Assembly (NCBI GenBank): GCA_029975295.1
Contig: JARKPK010000056.1
Span: 20,058-84,057, forward strand
Source of the DNA: Thermoguttaceae bacterium
Lineage (GTDB): Bacteria; Planctomycetota; Planctomycetia; Pirellulales; Thermoguttaceae
DNA length: 64,000 nucleotides
Direction of reading: 5' to 3'
Part shown: one piece after another, positions 51,593 to 60,983 of the stretch
Position numbering within the stretch: the first letter of the stretch is position 1
How the letters are laid out: each line of letters starts with the position of its first letter
The notes under the pieces: generated by a model
What the model saw: the letters and a program-made list of their open reading frames with translations, nothing else
Database searches by the model: none
Told to the model about the DNA's origin: nothing
Program-made: the position numbers and the translations under genes

Positions 51593-53443
51593 TTAGAACC
51601 GCCAAACGACGCTGATCATCGCCACGGCCACGGCGCCGACAATGAGATCGAGCGGAACGCCCACCTTCAAGTAGTCGCTGAAGCGATATCCGCCCGGGCC
51701 GTAAACCATCAGGTTCGTTTGATACCCGATCGGCGAGGCGAAGCCCAACGAAGCGCCAACCATCACGGCCACGACCATCGGCACGGGATTGACGCCCAAT
51801 TGAGCGGCCGCGGTCAGGGCGAAGGGGAACATCACGGCCGCCGCGGCGTTGTTGGTGAGAATCTCGGTCATGATCAGCGTGACCAGATAGATCACCGCCA
51901 ACGTGAGCAACGGATTGCTGTGAACCCATTCCAGCAGGTGGCCGGTGATGGCTTGGGCCGCGCCGCTTTTGTCGAGCGCCTTGCCCAATCCGAGCGAGGC
52001 CCCGATGGCCACCAGCAGCGACCAATCGACGGCCTTCCGCGCCTGAATCATCGGCACGCAGCGCGTAAGAATCATCAGCGCCGCGGCGATCAGCGCGCCT
52101 TTGAACATCGTCAGCGTGTCGAGAATCTGCACCCCGCCGACGACCACCGGCAGCGAGCCCAACGATTCGCTGATGGTGACCATCGCCACCATGGCCAACA
52201 AGATGCCCAGGGCCAGCGCCCCGCGCTCGAACCTCGGCGGGGTAGAGTTCTCCACCTTGCTCACCAGGTAGAAGTGGCGGCTGTTGCGGTGTTCATCGAC
52301 GAACGAGGGATGGGCCTCGAGCAGCAGTGTATCGCCGGCGCGGAGCACGATGTCGCCGATCTTCCCCCGCACCCGTTCGCCGTGACGGGCCACGGCAATC
52401 ACCGCCGCGTTGTAGAGCGAACGGAAACGCCCGTCGCGAATCGTCTTGCCCACCACCGGGCAGTTTTGGCTGGCCACCGCCTCGATTAGGCACCGCTGTG
52501 TGCGCGGCGAATCGAGCTTGAACACTTGGTTCGTGGCCGGCGTCAGCCCGCGAATCCGCTGCAACTCCACCACCGAATCGACGATCCCCACGAACACCAG
52601 ATGATCGTTGCTGCGCAGTTTCTCCGTCGGCCCGACGGCGGGCAGCACTACCCCGTCGCGATAGATTTCGGCCAAGTACAACCCCGAAAGGTGCCGCAGT
52701 CCGGCCTCTTCGATCGACTTGCCCACCAGCGGGCTGCCCGGCTCGACGAGCATTTCAATCGTGTACTCGCGCGGATCGGAAACGCTGGCCAGCGTCGTTT
52801 GGCGGTCGGGCAGCCAGCGAGATGCAAGCACAATGAACGCCAAACCCACGATCGTACATGGAATGCCCACCCAGGCAATCTCGAAAATCCCCAGCCCGCG
52901 CGGCAGCGTGACCTCGCCGCCGGCGGCCACCTGCGCGTTGTGCGCGCGGATCAGCATGCCGTTGACCACCAAATTGGTGCTTGTGCCGATCATCGTGCAA
53001 ACGCCGCCGAGCACGGCCGCGTAACTGAGCGGCATCAGCAGTTTCGACGGCGAAATCTTCCGCTGCTTGGCCCAATCGTTCACCGCCGGAATGAGCATCG
53101 CCACCAGCGGCGTGTTGTTCATCAGCGCGCTGAGAAGGGCCGTCGGCGCCATCATCCGCACCAGCGCCATTACCAGCGTGCGCGGGCGGCCGAACAACCG
53201 CTCGGCCAGCCAGGTAACCGCCCCGGTTTCAACGATGCCGGCCACGACCACAAACAACAAGGCGATCGTAACCAACCCCTCGTTGCCGAAACCGGCCAGC
53301 GCTTCCTCGGGGGTCAGCACGCCGCCAAGCACCAACAACGCCAGCCCGCCGAACAGCGCCGCGTCGGGCGCAATGCGCGGCGAGGCCAACATCGCCAGCA
53401 CGCCCAAAACGACGATGATCGTCAGCCACGCTTCAAATCCCAT
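51593..53443 (-). CDS. SLC13/DASS-type transporter with two RCK_C domains
   Basis: This 616-residue membrane protein has about ten to twelve hydrophobic helices in two halves, with the inverted-repeat motifs MNNTP (first half) and TNNAAAAVM (second half). GTSTN and YQTN provide the sodium/substrate-binding loops of divalent anion/sodium symporters. Between the halves are two TrkA-C/RCK_C-like domains (about 220-295 and 310-390), which often bind nucleotides or regulate transport. Likely cargo is a dicarboxylate or sulfate-like anion; this is family inference. A promoter candidate lies at 53536-53564. Confidence 0.9.
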   Translation of the reverse strand: MGFEAWLTIIVVLGVLAMLASPRIAPDAALFGGLALLVLGGVLTPEEALAGFGNEGLVTIALLFVVVAGIVETGAVTWLAERLFGRPRTLVMALVRMMAPTALLSALMNNTPLVAMLIPAVNDWAKQRKISPSKLLMPLSYAAVLGGVCTMIGTSTNLVVNGMLIRAHNAQVAAGGEVTLPRGLGIFEIAWVGIPCTIVGLAFIVLASRWLPDRQTTLASVSDPREYTIEMLVEPGSPLVGKSIEEAGLRHLSGLYLAEIYRDGVVLPAVGPTEKLRSNDHLVFVGIVDSVVELQRIRGLTPATNQVFKLDSPRTQRCLIEAVASQNCPVVGKTIRDGRFRSLYNAAVIAVARHGERVRGKIGDIVLRAGDTLLLEAHPSFVDEHRNSRHFYLVSKVENSTPPRFERGALALGILLAMVAMVTISESLGSLPVVVGGVQILDTLTMFKGALIAAALMILTRCVPMIQARKAVDWSLLVAIGASLGLGKALDKSGAAQAITGHLLEWVHSNPLLTLAVIYLVTLIMTEILTNNAAAAVMFPFALTAAAQLGVNPVPMVVAVMVGASLGFASPIGYQTNLMVYGPGGYRFSDYLKVGVPLDLIVGAVAVAMISVVWRF

Positions 53444-53535
53444 TGTTCACTCCGCTGCGCATCTTTGCGCCCCGCTTTGTTGCGGATTTCGATGCCGACA
53501 ACCATTTCTCGACCATTGCCGCATAATTGCACCAG

Positions 53536-53564
53536 ATTATCATCAGCATCGGCCCAGGCCGCAA
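53536..53564 (-). promoter_or_regulatory. Candidate promoter of the SLC13-type transporter gene
   Basis: On the minus strand TTGCGG (53564-53559) and GATAAT (53541-53536) have a 17-base spacer and lie about 90 bases upstream of the start at 53443. The -10 is good, the -35 weak. Confidence 0.42.
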
Positions 53565-53657
53565 TCGATCTGGTGGCGTAATTTCGCATTTCTTGTATAC
53601 TGCACAGCTAATGATTGCGCTGTTTCAGCGTTGGTGGTGGGCCAGAGCTGCCGGCGG

Positions 53658-55637
53658 CTAGCCGATTCTCGCTGCCCCGTGCAAGGCAACTTCGCGCCAA
53701 GCCTGGTCCACCTCAGCCAGGGCCCTCATTGCTTGGATTTGCAACAAACGCTCGCCGTCGCTTAATCGTTCGACCACCGCAGCCATTGCCGCGCGCAAGG
53801 CCGCGTCGCGGTGCTCCAACTCAAGGCACCATTGCAGCTCGGCGTCGGCCGCCTCGGCAAGCCGGGCAACGCGCGGATCGAGCCACTCGGGTTGAACTCG
53901 TTCGAAGTCGGTGAAGTGTCGCACGCGCCCTTCCAGTCGGCCCGCGTACTCGAGCCGCTTTCGCACCTCGCTATCGTACAGCGGAATCGTGAACGGATTG
54001 CTTGCGATGCGCATCCGCCGGTGCCGCAGGGCGGAAAGCGCCAGCCGTCGCAGCGACTCGATCAGTTCTTCCGCTGTCGTGTCGAAGTCGGTCAGCAGCG
54101 CAAAGCACGTATAGTCCATCTCCGCGGCGTCCAGCGCGCAAAGCACCGCCTCGCATTGGTCGGCCGAATGCCGTTTGCGCCAGCGCCGCAGCACTTCGTC
54201 GTTGAACGATTCGGCCCCCAACTGCACCATCGGCTTGAGGCGCGCGATGCGGGCGAAAAGTTCTCTGTCGGGCCGGCCGGCCTGCAACAGCGAACAGGGG
54301 TTGGTTTGCACGCTGAGCCGATAGCGCTGCGAGAGCGGCGACTGCTCCCATTGGTCGAGAAACTCGATCGACCGTGCGCGATCGAGAAAGAAGTCTTCGT
54401 CGTACACGGCCGCCCAACGGACTTTGTCGCACTGCGTCGGCGGGCGAATCACATGGGCGAACAGGTTCCACTGGGTTGCGCGCAACCGGTGCACGGCCAC
54501 CAATCGATCGGCCGCTTCGATTTCTTCCAGCAGTTGGCGGGCCGTCTTCGTGCGGACCGCGGTTCCGTGCAGCCGGGCGCAGAATGCGCACCGGCCTGGG
54601 CAGCCCCGCCCCCCGGTGAAATACAAGCTGTCGAACGGCGCGCGGAAGTTCTCCAGCAGGTCCCAATTCAGCGCGTTTGCCCGAAGCGTCTCGGCGCTCA
54701 CCAGCGGCCGAACCGCGTTGCATCGCGGCGGCCGTTCGCGCGGCGGTTCGTCGGCCGCGGTGCGCTCGTAGCCGTCGGCCGGAATTGCGTTCCGAAAAGC
54801 CCTTCCGCCGTAGCGGTAGGCCAGGCCGTCGATCGTCGGCAACCGATCGCGTCCCTCGGGCGAAATCGCGGCGCGGAGCAGCTCGGCCAGCGGCCCCTCG
54901 GCGTCGCCGGCAACGACGAAGTCGGCGCCCGTTTCTTCGAGAAGTTCAAGCGGGTGGCTCGTCGCGGTTGGTCCGCCAAGAATCACTGCTGCGGCGCTGA
55001 AGCGATGCACAATCGCCGTCCACTGCTTCACCCGTTCGAAGTCGCCCGCCTCGACCCGAAAGCCCACCAGATGCGGCCGAAAGTCGCGCAGGGTGCACAG
55101 AAAGTCGCGGCCGACGACGGACAAGGCGCCGTGAAGCTCGCCGGGCGGCGCCGCGTGCTCGAATCCGCGGGGATCGAGCTGATCCGGCTGCTCGACAGCG
55201 ACGCCCCCGGGCACGCCGGCGGCAATCGTCAGCCGATAGCGCAGCCCATGTTCCCAGTCGTCGAGCAGCCAACGGTCGTCCGGCAGCCCAGGTTGTGGCG
55301 GCGCAGGCGGATCGTTTGAAGATGATCGGGCCAAAGTGGCGCGGCTTCCCACCCTTCGGCCCTGCCGCGCAAACGCCTCGGCCAAGTCGGCGTCGATCGG
55401 GCCGGGGGCAAGCAACTCGGCTGAATCAGCCGGCAGTGTGAACAGCCGCCCGGGCTGAATCTGAAAGACGACGGCCCGAGCCAAGTTCAGCCGCGTGATC
55501 CAACTGGCCAAGTCTAGAATGCCGCAGGGCCAGCCCAAGCAAGCGAACAGCACGCGAACCCGCGGCTCGGCGTGCGAAGGCGGAACGGTGGTCTCGCCGA
55601 ATGGGCTCATCTGCTGCGCGCCGGCGAGCGGCGGCAC
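53658..55637 (-). CDS. B12-binding-domain radical SAM protein
   Basis: This 659-residue protein has a cobalamin-binding-like N-terminal region (about 40-260; the LGGPTATSHP and DFVVAGDAEGPLAEL blocks match B12-binding radical SAM proteins). The radical SAM core has the 4Fe-4S motif CPGRCAFC (Cys346, Cys350, Cys353). The SAM-binding strand QLGAESFNDEVLRRW follows. The classical DxHxxG cobalamin motif is not visible, so B12 binding is uncertain. The start is GTG 55637, which shares its first G with the panD stop (TAGTG) and has GGAAG upstream; ATG 55610 is an alternative. The one-base overlap suggests translational coupling with panD. The product is unknown. Confidence 0.82.
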   Translation of the reverse strand: MPPLAGAQQMSPFGETTVPPSHAEPRVRVLFACLGWPCGILDLASWITRLNLARAVVFQIQPGRLFTLPADSAELLAPGPIDADLAEAFARQGRRVGSRATLARSSSNDPPAPPQPGLPDDRWLLDDWEHGLRYRLTIAAGVPGGVAVEQPDQLDPRGFEHAAPPGELHGALSVVGRDFLCTLRDFRPHLVGFRVEAGDFERVKQWTAIVHRFSAAAVILGGPTATSHPLELLEETGADFVVAGDAEGPLAELLRAAISPEGRDRLPTIDGLAYRYGGRAFRNAIPADGYERTAADEPPRERPPRCNAVRPLVSAETLRANALNWDLLENFRAPFDSLYFTGGRGCPGRCAFCARLHGTAVRTKTARQLLEEIEAADRLVAVHRLRATQWNLFAHVIRPPTQCDKVRWAAVYDEDFFLDRARSIEFLDQWEQSPLSQRYRLSVQTNPCSLLQAGRPDRELFARIARLKPMVQLGAESFNDEVLRRWRKRHSADQCEAVLCALDAAEMDYTCFALLTDFDTTAEELIESLRRLALSALRHRRMRIASNPFTIPLYDSEVRKRLEYAGRLEGRVRHFTDFERVQPEWLDPRVARLAEAADAELQWCLELEHRDAALRAAMAAVVERLSDGERLLQIQAMRALAEVDQAWREVALHGAARIG

Positions 55638-55993
55638 TACGTCTTCCGTCGCGGACGGTTCTCCTCGTCAACCAGCACGACCGTCGGCCGCCACGACTTC
55701 GCCTCGTTCTCATCGACCTGGCAGTACGTCAACACCACCACCACATCGCCGGCCATCCCTAATCGTGCTGCCGGACCGTTCAGCAACACCGTGCCCGAAC
55801 CGGCCGGCGCGGCAATCGCATAGGTGACCAAGCGTTCGGCATTGTTCACATTGAGCACATGCACTTGCTCGCCGGGCAGAATGTCGGCGGCGGCCAGCAG
55901 TTCCTCGTCGATGGCAATGCTGCCTTCATAATGCAAGTCCGCGCCGGTCAGTCGGGCACGATGAATCTTCGACTTGAGCATCAACCGCTGCAC
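55637..55993 (-). CDS. panD: Aspartate 1-decarboxylase (PanD)
   Basis: PanD converts aspartate to beta-alanine for pantothenate and CoA. The 118-residue proenzyme has the self-cleavage site Gly24-Ser25 in HYEGSIAID, giving the pyruvoyl group on Ser25, and the catalytic Tyr and Asn region NGPAARLGMAGD. GTG 55993 has AGGAGGAG just upstream, a strong ribosome site. It lies between the sigma-54 activator and the radical SAM gene, all on the minus strand. No panB or panC is adjacent. Confidence 0.95.
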   Translation of the reverse strand: MQRLMLKSKIHRARLTGADLHYEGSIAIDEELLAAADILPGEQVHVLNVNNAERLVTYAIAAPAGSGTVLLNGPAARLGMAGDVVVVLTYCQVDENEAKSWRPTVVLVDEENRPRRKT

Positions 55994-56106
55994 GCGGGCT
56001 CCTCCTCAGTTTGGGGCGAAAATGCTACGAGCGACCGCAGGCTCGACCGCCTGCCGCCGCTCGTCCAATCGTCGTGTGTCTGTTCTATCGATGCCGCTCA
56101 ACGGCC

Positions 56107-56126
56107 GATCGGATCGGATCGGATCA
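56107..56126. repeat. 5-bp tandem repeat (ATCGG)n at the activator stop
   Basis: GATCG units repeat about four times at 56107-56126, touching the stop region of the sigma-54 activator gene. It is a short microsatellite and could slip in length. Confidence 0.55.
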
Positions 56127-57074
56127 TGTTAGCTTGTGCTGTTTCAGCTTTCGCGCCAAGGTGGCCCGATGAACCTGCAACATGCGAGCGGCTTTGCGCT
56201 GGTTGAAATCGGATCGCTCCAACGCCTGCACGATGGCGGCGCGCTCCGCCTGCTTGAGGCTCAGGCCCTCGGCCGACCGCGGTTGCGACACCAGCGGAGT
56301 GTCGTTGACGAGCATGTCGGCCAGCAACTCGGGGGCGATGCCGGTCACATACAGCCGCTCGACCCAAGCGGCCAACTCCCGCACGTTGCCCGGCCACGCA
56401 TATCCGGTCAAGACGGCGCGCACCTCGCGGCTCAGTTCAATCGGCTTGCGGCGATAGGAGGCCGAAAACAACGCGCCGAAATGATCGAGCAGCGCCGGTA
56501 CGTCTTCGCTGTGCTCGCGCAGCGGCGGGATCACAATCCGCACGATGTTCAGCCGATAGTATAGGTCGCGCCGGAATTTTCCCTCTTGCACCATCTCGGC
56601 CAAGTTGCGGTTGGTGCCCGCCAAAAATCGCGTGTCCACTTTGATCGGCACGGGCTTGCCCACCGGCATCACCTCGCGCTCTTGCAGCGCCCGCAAAAGC
56701 TTGGCCTGCGAGCCGTAGGGGATTTCGCTCACTTCGTCGAGAAAGACGGTTCCGCCGTCGGCCGAGCGGATCACGCCAAGCATGTTCTGCTCGGCGCCGG
56801 TAAACGCGCCGCGCACATGGCCGAAAAACTGGCTTTCGAACAACGATTCGCTGATTCCGGCGCAATTCACCGGCAAAAAGGGCTTCTCCGAGCGATTGCT
56901 CTTGGCCCAGATGCGGCGGGCGATCAGCTCCTTGCCCGTGCCGCTCTCGCCTTCGATCAGAACGCCGCAGTCGCTCTTGGCGACACTGTCGGCTAGTTGA
57001 AGAACCTGTTTGACGGCCTGAGAGATGCCGACAAACGGCATACTCTCCGCCTCAAGTCGGAAAGGCGACCCCAT
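56124..57074 (-). CDS. Sigma-54-dependent transcription activator without sensor domain
   Basis: This 316-residue AAA+ activator has Walker A GESGTGKE (42-49), the sigma-54 contact motif GAFTGA (89-94), Walker B FLDE (111-114) and a C-terminal Fis-type helix-turn-helix (RKAARMLQVHRATLARKLKQ). It lacks an N-terminal receiver, GAF or PAS domain; only about 12 residues precede the AAA+ core. Such activators may be controlled by abundance or by a partner protein. panD follows 130 bases downstream. Its own promoters appear to be sigma-70 type and tandem (57396-57423 and 57493-57520). Confidence 0.9.
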   Translation of the reverse strand: MGSPFRLEAESMPFVGISQAVKQVLQLADSVAKSDCGVLIEGESGTGKELIARRIWAKSNRSEKPFLPVNCAGISESLFESQFFGHVRGAFTGAEQNMLGVIRSADGGTVFLDEVSEIPYGSQAKLLRALQEREVMPVGKPVPIKVDTRFLAGTNRNLAEMVQEGKFRRDLYYRLNIVRIVIPPLREHSEDVPALLDHFGALFSASYRRKPIELSREVRAVLTGYAWPGNVRELAAWVERLYVTGIAPELLADMLVNDTPLVSQPRSAEGLSLKQAERAAIVQALERSDFNQRKAARMLQVHRATLARKLKQHKLT

Positions 57075-57395
57075 GATGCACGCTTCTCCTGGATGCCGAA
57101 CCGTTCGCGCTCTGCCGCGACGGAACCGACCTCCGACTTATTTCGCTGCCTCCAGATCTGCGCCCAACGTTCATCCGCCGAACTGAAACGGCCCATGCCG
57201 CCTCAGTCATCCTGCCCCCGCCCTCGGATAGCCGCCGGTTGGACGACCCTCTCCGGGCTCGATCAGTCCTCAAACCAGAAGCGAGATGATGGCTTCTCGC
57301 CGCATTGCAACAGGCCCGGCAATTCGCAACCGAACCGCCCGTATGGCCGCTGCCCGACCGAGCAGCACGAACCTTTGCCACCCAGGTCGCCGTTT

Positions 57396-57423
57396 AGCAT
57401 ACGCCCGCGCACACTTTTGTCAA
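57396..57423 (-). promoter_or_regulatory. Minus-strand promoter P1 of the sigma-54 activator gene
   Basis: TTGACA (57423-57418) and TATGCT (57401-57396) are separated by 16 bases. The -35 hexamer is perfect and sits in a near-palindrome (TTTTGT-CA-ACAAAA, 57415-57428). The leader to the start at 57074 would be about 315 bases. Confidence 0.62.
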
Positions 57424-57492
57424 CAAAACAGCTTGAACCGATCGCACAATCTTTGCTGACGGCACAACGGGCGTTTTTTACTACACTCCGCC

Positions 57493-57520
57493 AGCATAAT
57501 CCGCGCAGCATGTTTGTCAA
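57493..57520 (-). promoter_or_regulatory. Minus-strand promoter P2 of the sigma-54 activator gene
   Basis: TTGACA (57520-57515) and TATGCT (57498-57493) again have a 16-base spacer. Both hexamers and the spacing are identical to P1, 97 bases farther upstream. Confidence 0.62.
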
Positions 57521-57808
57521 TCAATTCTCTCCAAAACGCCCTAAATATAACAAACCACTCAAAGCGCCCAGTATTAACCCGGTAGACAGGTGGGGCTTCA
57601 GCGGCAGAGAATTGTTAGTGTTTGTACCCCCTCCCCACGACCTCGACCGAGTCGCACCCCCATTGGATTGTTGGTCGAGATGAGCAGGTTCGGTGATAGC
57701 AACGGCGTTGCTCGTCCGTGCGGCAAGCATGGGCAAGAGGGCCGACCGTGGACCGGGCCGTTGTGTCGAGCTTACCATTCATCACCACCCACCCAAGCGA
57801 GAACGCCC

Positions 57809-59296
57809 GTGACGACGCACCGCAATTTATCTTTGTCGCAGCCGCCTTTCCCGTACCGCTTTCCCCGCTCGAACGCACGGAACGCGCCGGTGTTCTTCTG
57901 CGTTGCTCTGCTTGCGGCAACGGTATTGCCGTGGGCCGGCGCCGCGGAGCCGCCGCCCCAGGCCGCGACGCCTGCCGCCCAAGGAAGCGTAGAACCGAAG
58001 GGCGTGGCGGCCGTGCCCACGGCCGACTTCCTCGGCAGCATCGGCATCTGCACGACCTTTCCCGATCGCGGGCAACCGCTCGACAAGACCGTCGAGATGA
58101 TCCGCTACTGCGGCTTCCGCTGGGTTCGCGCTGCGATCGAAGGCGTTACCGACCGCGGCCCAACGACGATGCAGACCTTTCTCGACCTGCATCGCCAAAC
58201 CGGCGTGCGCTTCAGTTGGGGGTTGGGCAGCGGCGGCAGCAACCTGCCCAAGCTGATCGAAACGGCCAAAGTTCTCGCCGAGGCCGACATCCTGATCGCT
58301 TTCGAGGGCAGCAACGAACCGAACAACTGGGGCATCACGTATCAGGGCGAAAAGGGCGGCGGACGCGGGGCGACCAGTTGGATGCCGGTGGCCAAGCTCC
58401 ACCGCGACCTCTACGAGGCCGTCAAACGCGATCCGGTGCTGCGCAAGTATCCCGTTTGGTCAACCACCGAGCCGGGCGCGCAGGTCGATAATACCGGTTT
58501 GCAGTTTCTCGTCATTCCCGAAGGGGCCGAAACCCTCATGCCGCCCGGCACTCGCTATGCCGACTATGCCAACTGCCACAACTACTTCTATCATCCCAAC
58601 GTGCCCCATCCCGAAGACAACAAAACGTGGAACGCGGCCGATCCCACCGCGGCCTGTCGCGTCGATGGGCTTTTCGGCAACTTCGGCCGCACCTGGCTGA
58701 AAAAGTTCCCCGGCCATCCCGAAGCCGAACTGCCGCTGTTGCCCCGAGTAACCACCGAAACCGGCTGCGTGATCGACAAGAACGTGACCGAAGACCTTCA
58801 GGCCGTTCATTATGTGAACGTGTACCTGGCCCAATTCAAACGGGGATGGAGCTACACGTCGATTTACATCCTCCGCGACCGCACGGACGAGGCCGGCAAC
58901 CAGAGCTTCGGCTTCTTCCGTCGCGACTACAGCCCGCGCAAAGCCGCCCTCTATCTGCACAACTTCACCACGATTCTCGCCGATCGCGGGCGCCCTGCCG
59001 CGGCAAGCCGGCTCGACTATCGCCTGCCCAACCAGCCGGCCACAGTACACGACCTGTTGCTTCAACGGAGCGACGGGGCGCATCAGTTGATTCTTTGGGG
59101 GGAGCGCCTCAAGGGCGAAGACAAGGTGACGGTCCGTTTCGGCAGCGCGCAACCGCTGGTGAAGGTGTTCGATCCGACCGTGGGCGTCGATCCGATCGGC
59201 GAACACCGCCGCGTGGACTCGCTGGAACTGACGCTTACCGACCATCCGGTCGTGCTGTTGCTCGCCGGCTCTGCGGCCGACCGCCGGGCCGATTGA
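57809..59296 (+). CDS. Exported glycoside hydrolase (clan A, family uncertain)
   Basis: This 495-residue protein starts at GTG 57809 with an N-terminal signal region (AGAA near residue 46) and has a TIM-barrel hydrolase domain. The Asn-Glu-Pro motif at 169-171 (EGSNEPNNWG) is typical of the clan A acid/base, and Glu317 in TTETG is a candidate nucleophile. The C-terminal ~100 residues are beta-rich. The upstream frame is open to 57590, so an earlier start at 57680 is also possible. The exact GH family cannot be set by eye; GH5/GH39-like is a guess. Confidence 0.7.
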   Translation: MTTHRNLSLSQPPFPYRFPRSNARNAPVFFCVALLAATVLPWAGAAEPPPQAATPAAQGSVEPKGVAAVPTADFLGSIGICTTFPDRGQPLDKTVEMIRYCGFRWVRAAIEGVTDRGPTTMQTFLDLHRQTGVRFSWGLGSGGSNLPKLIETAKVLAEADILIAFEGSNEPNNWGITYQGEKGGGRGATSWMPVAKLHRDLYEAVKRDPVLRKYPVWSTTEPGAQVDNTGLQFLVIPEGAETLMPPGTRYADYANCHNYFYHPNVPHPEDNKTWNAADPTAACRVDGLFGNFGRTWLKKFPGHPEAELPLLPRVTTETGCVIDKNVTEDLQAVHYVNVYLAQFKRGWSYTSIYILRDRTDEAGNQSFGFFRRDYSPRKAALYLHNFTTILADRGRPAAASRLDYRLPNQPATVHDLLLQRSDGAHQLILWGERLKGEDKVTVRFGSAQPLVKVFDPTVGVDPIGEHRRVDSLELTLTDHPVVLLLAGSAADRRAD

Positions 59297-59489
59297 TGCG
59301 AAGGGCGCCTCGGGCGGCCGACTCCCCGGCGGCAGCCGGCTGGCCGGTTCACCGCGATGGCAGGGAGGTGATGGCCGTTGCTTCGCCATCGCCCGAGGAC
59401 GCGGAAGGAACGTTTGCCTGGCCGCTGTGCCGAAGGGCCAAGTGCGGTGGGCGGTCATCCGTGCGCCAGAGATACTGCCCGATCCGGTT

Positions 59490-60983
59490 CTAATTCGACG
59501 AATCGGCGGGTTTGCCGGCGGTTTTGCGGCCGTTGATTTTGGCCATGGCGTTTTTCGAAGCCAGCCGGACCTCGGGATTGCGGCTTTTCAGGCCCATCCG
59601 CAGCACTTCGAAGCACTTCGGCGTGCCCACCTCGCCCAGCAGGTTTACCGCGAGCAGGCAGAGTTGCGGGTCGGTCGTCGGCGCGATTTCGATCAACGCG
59701 TCTTCGGCGGGCGGGCCGATCGAACGCAACGCGGCAGCGGCCACGTCGCGGTACCGGAAGTCTTTGAGTCGCGCTGCTACCGGACCGACGCCGCGGGGGT
59801 CTTTCAGGTCGCCGAGGGCCCGAATCACGTCAGGCGCCAGGAACCGATCGCCGCTTTCCAGAATGGTGATCAGGATGGGCACGCTGAATTGGCCCCCCCA
59901 AACAACCAGCCCGCGCACCGCTTTCGGCTTTTCGATCATCGATCCGGTCTCGGCGATCTGTTTGAAGTTGCGGGCGATCTTTCCGCGCAGCTCGGCCGAG
60001 GCCTTCGACGGATCGGCGGCGATCAGCAGATCAAGGGCCTTCGACTTTTCGCTCGGGATGCTCGATGCCATCATCTCGGCCAGCTTGTCGAAGTAGTCGG
60101 GCGAGTCGGGATTCGGCTCCCGCTTCTTCCGTTCTTCCTCCCACTTTCGGAGTGCCTCGGCATGGGCCGCTTCTCGCCGCTTCCGTTCCTCCTCCAACTG
60201 TTCCGGGGTCTTTACGATGACTGCGTCAGGAGCCGGACCGCCGGTGGTCCGCTTCTTTTCCAGCTTTTCCGGACTGACCGCCAATTGGATCACACCCTGG
60301 GACTTATCCTCGAAGAGCACTGTGCCGAAATCCAACGATTTGAGAAAGGCGTCGAAGTCCTCCACAGGCGCGATCACCACCGTCAGCTTGTCGAGTTCGC
60401 GATTGCGCACAATCGTCGCGTTGGGAGCCGCTTTGTTGATTCGCGCCAAGGCCTCCGACTCGACGAACACGGTCAGGTTGTTCAGTTCCAGGGAAATCGT
60501 CTTCTGGTTGCCATAGGTCTTGATGAGTCTTTCCATTTCGCGGAGGCGAGTGACCGTGTCGGGGGGCACCGGCTGAGTCTCGATGACCAGGAGTTGATGC
60601 TCGATCGTGCCTGCAATGACAATTGTCCAGAACTCGGGAGCGAGCCCGCGCACGCGTTGAAGTCGCTCGATCTGCGATTGAAGTCTTGTAACGGCGGCCG
60701 GCAATTCTCGAGTCAGTCGCTCTACGGCTGTCTTGCTCGCCTTCTCGTTTCTTCGGGCGATAGCCTCGCGCCAAGCCTCCGAGACCTCCTGAAATTGGGC
60801 TTCGACCACCGGGACGGCTTCACGCGACTCCGCGGTTGTCTTGATTCCGGAAAGGGTTTCGGCCAATTCATTCATGCTATCGACCACGCGTTGAAAGGCT
60901 TTTTCGGCCTTGGTGGCGCAGCCCGACATCGCCATAACCACCACTGTGGCGAAAACCGATTGGCATCGGACGGAAATTCTCAT
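59490..60983 (-). CDS. HEAT-repeat lipoprotein
   Basis: This 497-residue protein has a lipoprotein signal (MAMSGC, Cys22), a long helical N-terminal part and a charged linker. C-terminal HEAT-like repeats follow (RFLAPDVIRALGDLKDPRGV, RYRDVAAAALRSIGPPAEDAL, CLLAVNLLGEVGTPKCFEVL). HEAT repeats often scaffold protein complexes. ATG 60983 was chosen because it starts the lipoprotein signal and AAGGGG lies upstream; an earlier in-frame start at 61088 is less likely. It is convergent with the preceding hydrolase gene. Partners are unknown. Confidence 0.82.
   Translation of the reverse strand: MRISVRCQSVFATVVVMAMSGCATKAEKAFQRVVDSMNELAETLSGIKTTAESREAVPVVEAQFQEVSEAWREAIARRNEKASKTAVERLTRELPAAVTRLQSQIERLQRVRGLAPEFWTIVIAGTIEHQLLVIETQPVPPDTVTRLREMERLIKTYGNQKTISLELNNLTVFVESEALARINKAAPNATIVRNRELDKLTVVIAPVEDFDAFLKSLDFGTVLFEDKSQGVIQLAVSPEKLEKKRTTGGPAPDAVIVKTPEQLEEERKRREAAHAEALRKWEEERKKREPNPDSPDYFDKLAEMMASSIPSEKSKALDLLIAADPSKASAELRGKIARNFKQIAETGSMIEKPKAVRGLVVWGGQFSVPILITILESGDRFLAPDVIRALGDLKDPRGVGPVAARLKDFRYRDVAAAALRSIGPPAEDALIEIAPTTDPQLCLLAVNLLGEVGTPKCFEVLRMGLKSRNPEVRLASKNAMAKINGRKTAGKPADSSN

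Larger units (their letters stand above)
57075..57808. other. AT-richer regulatory region between divergent genes
   Basis: These 734 bases hold no gene. The part at 57395-57570 is clearly richer in A and T than its surroundings and carries the two minus-strand promoters for the activator gene. A clear promoter for the rightward hydrolase gene was not found. Confidence 0.65.
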
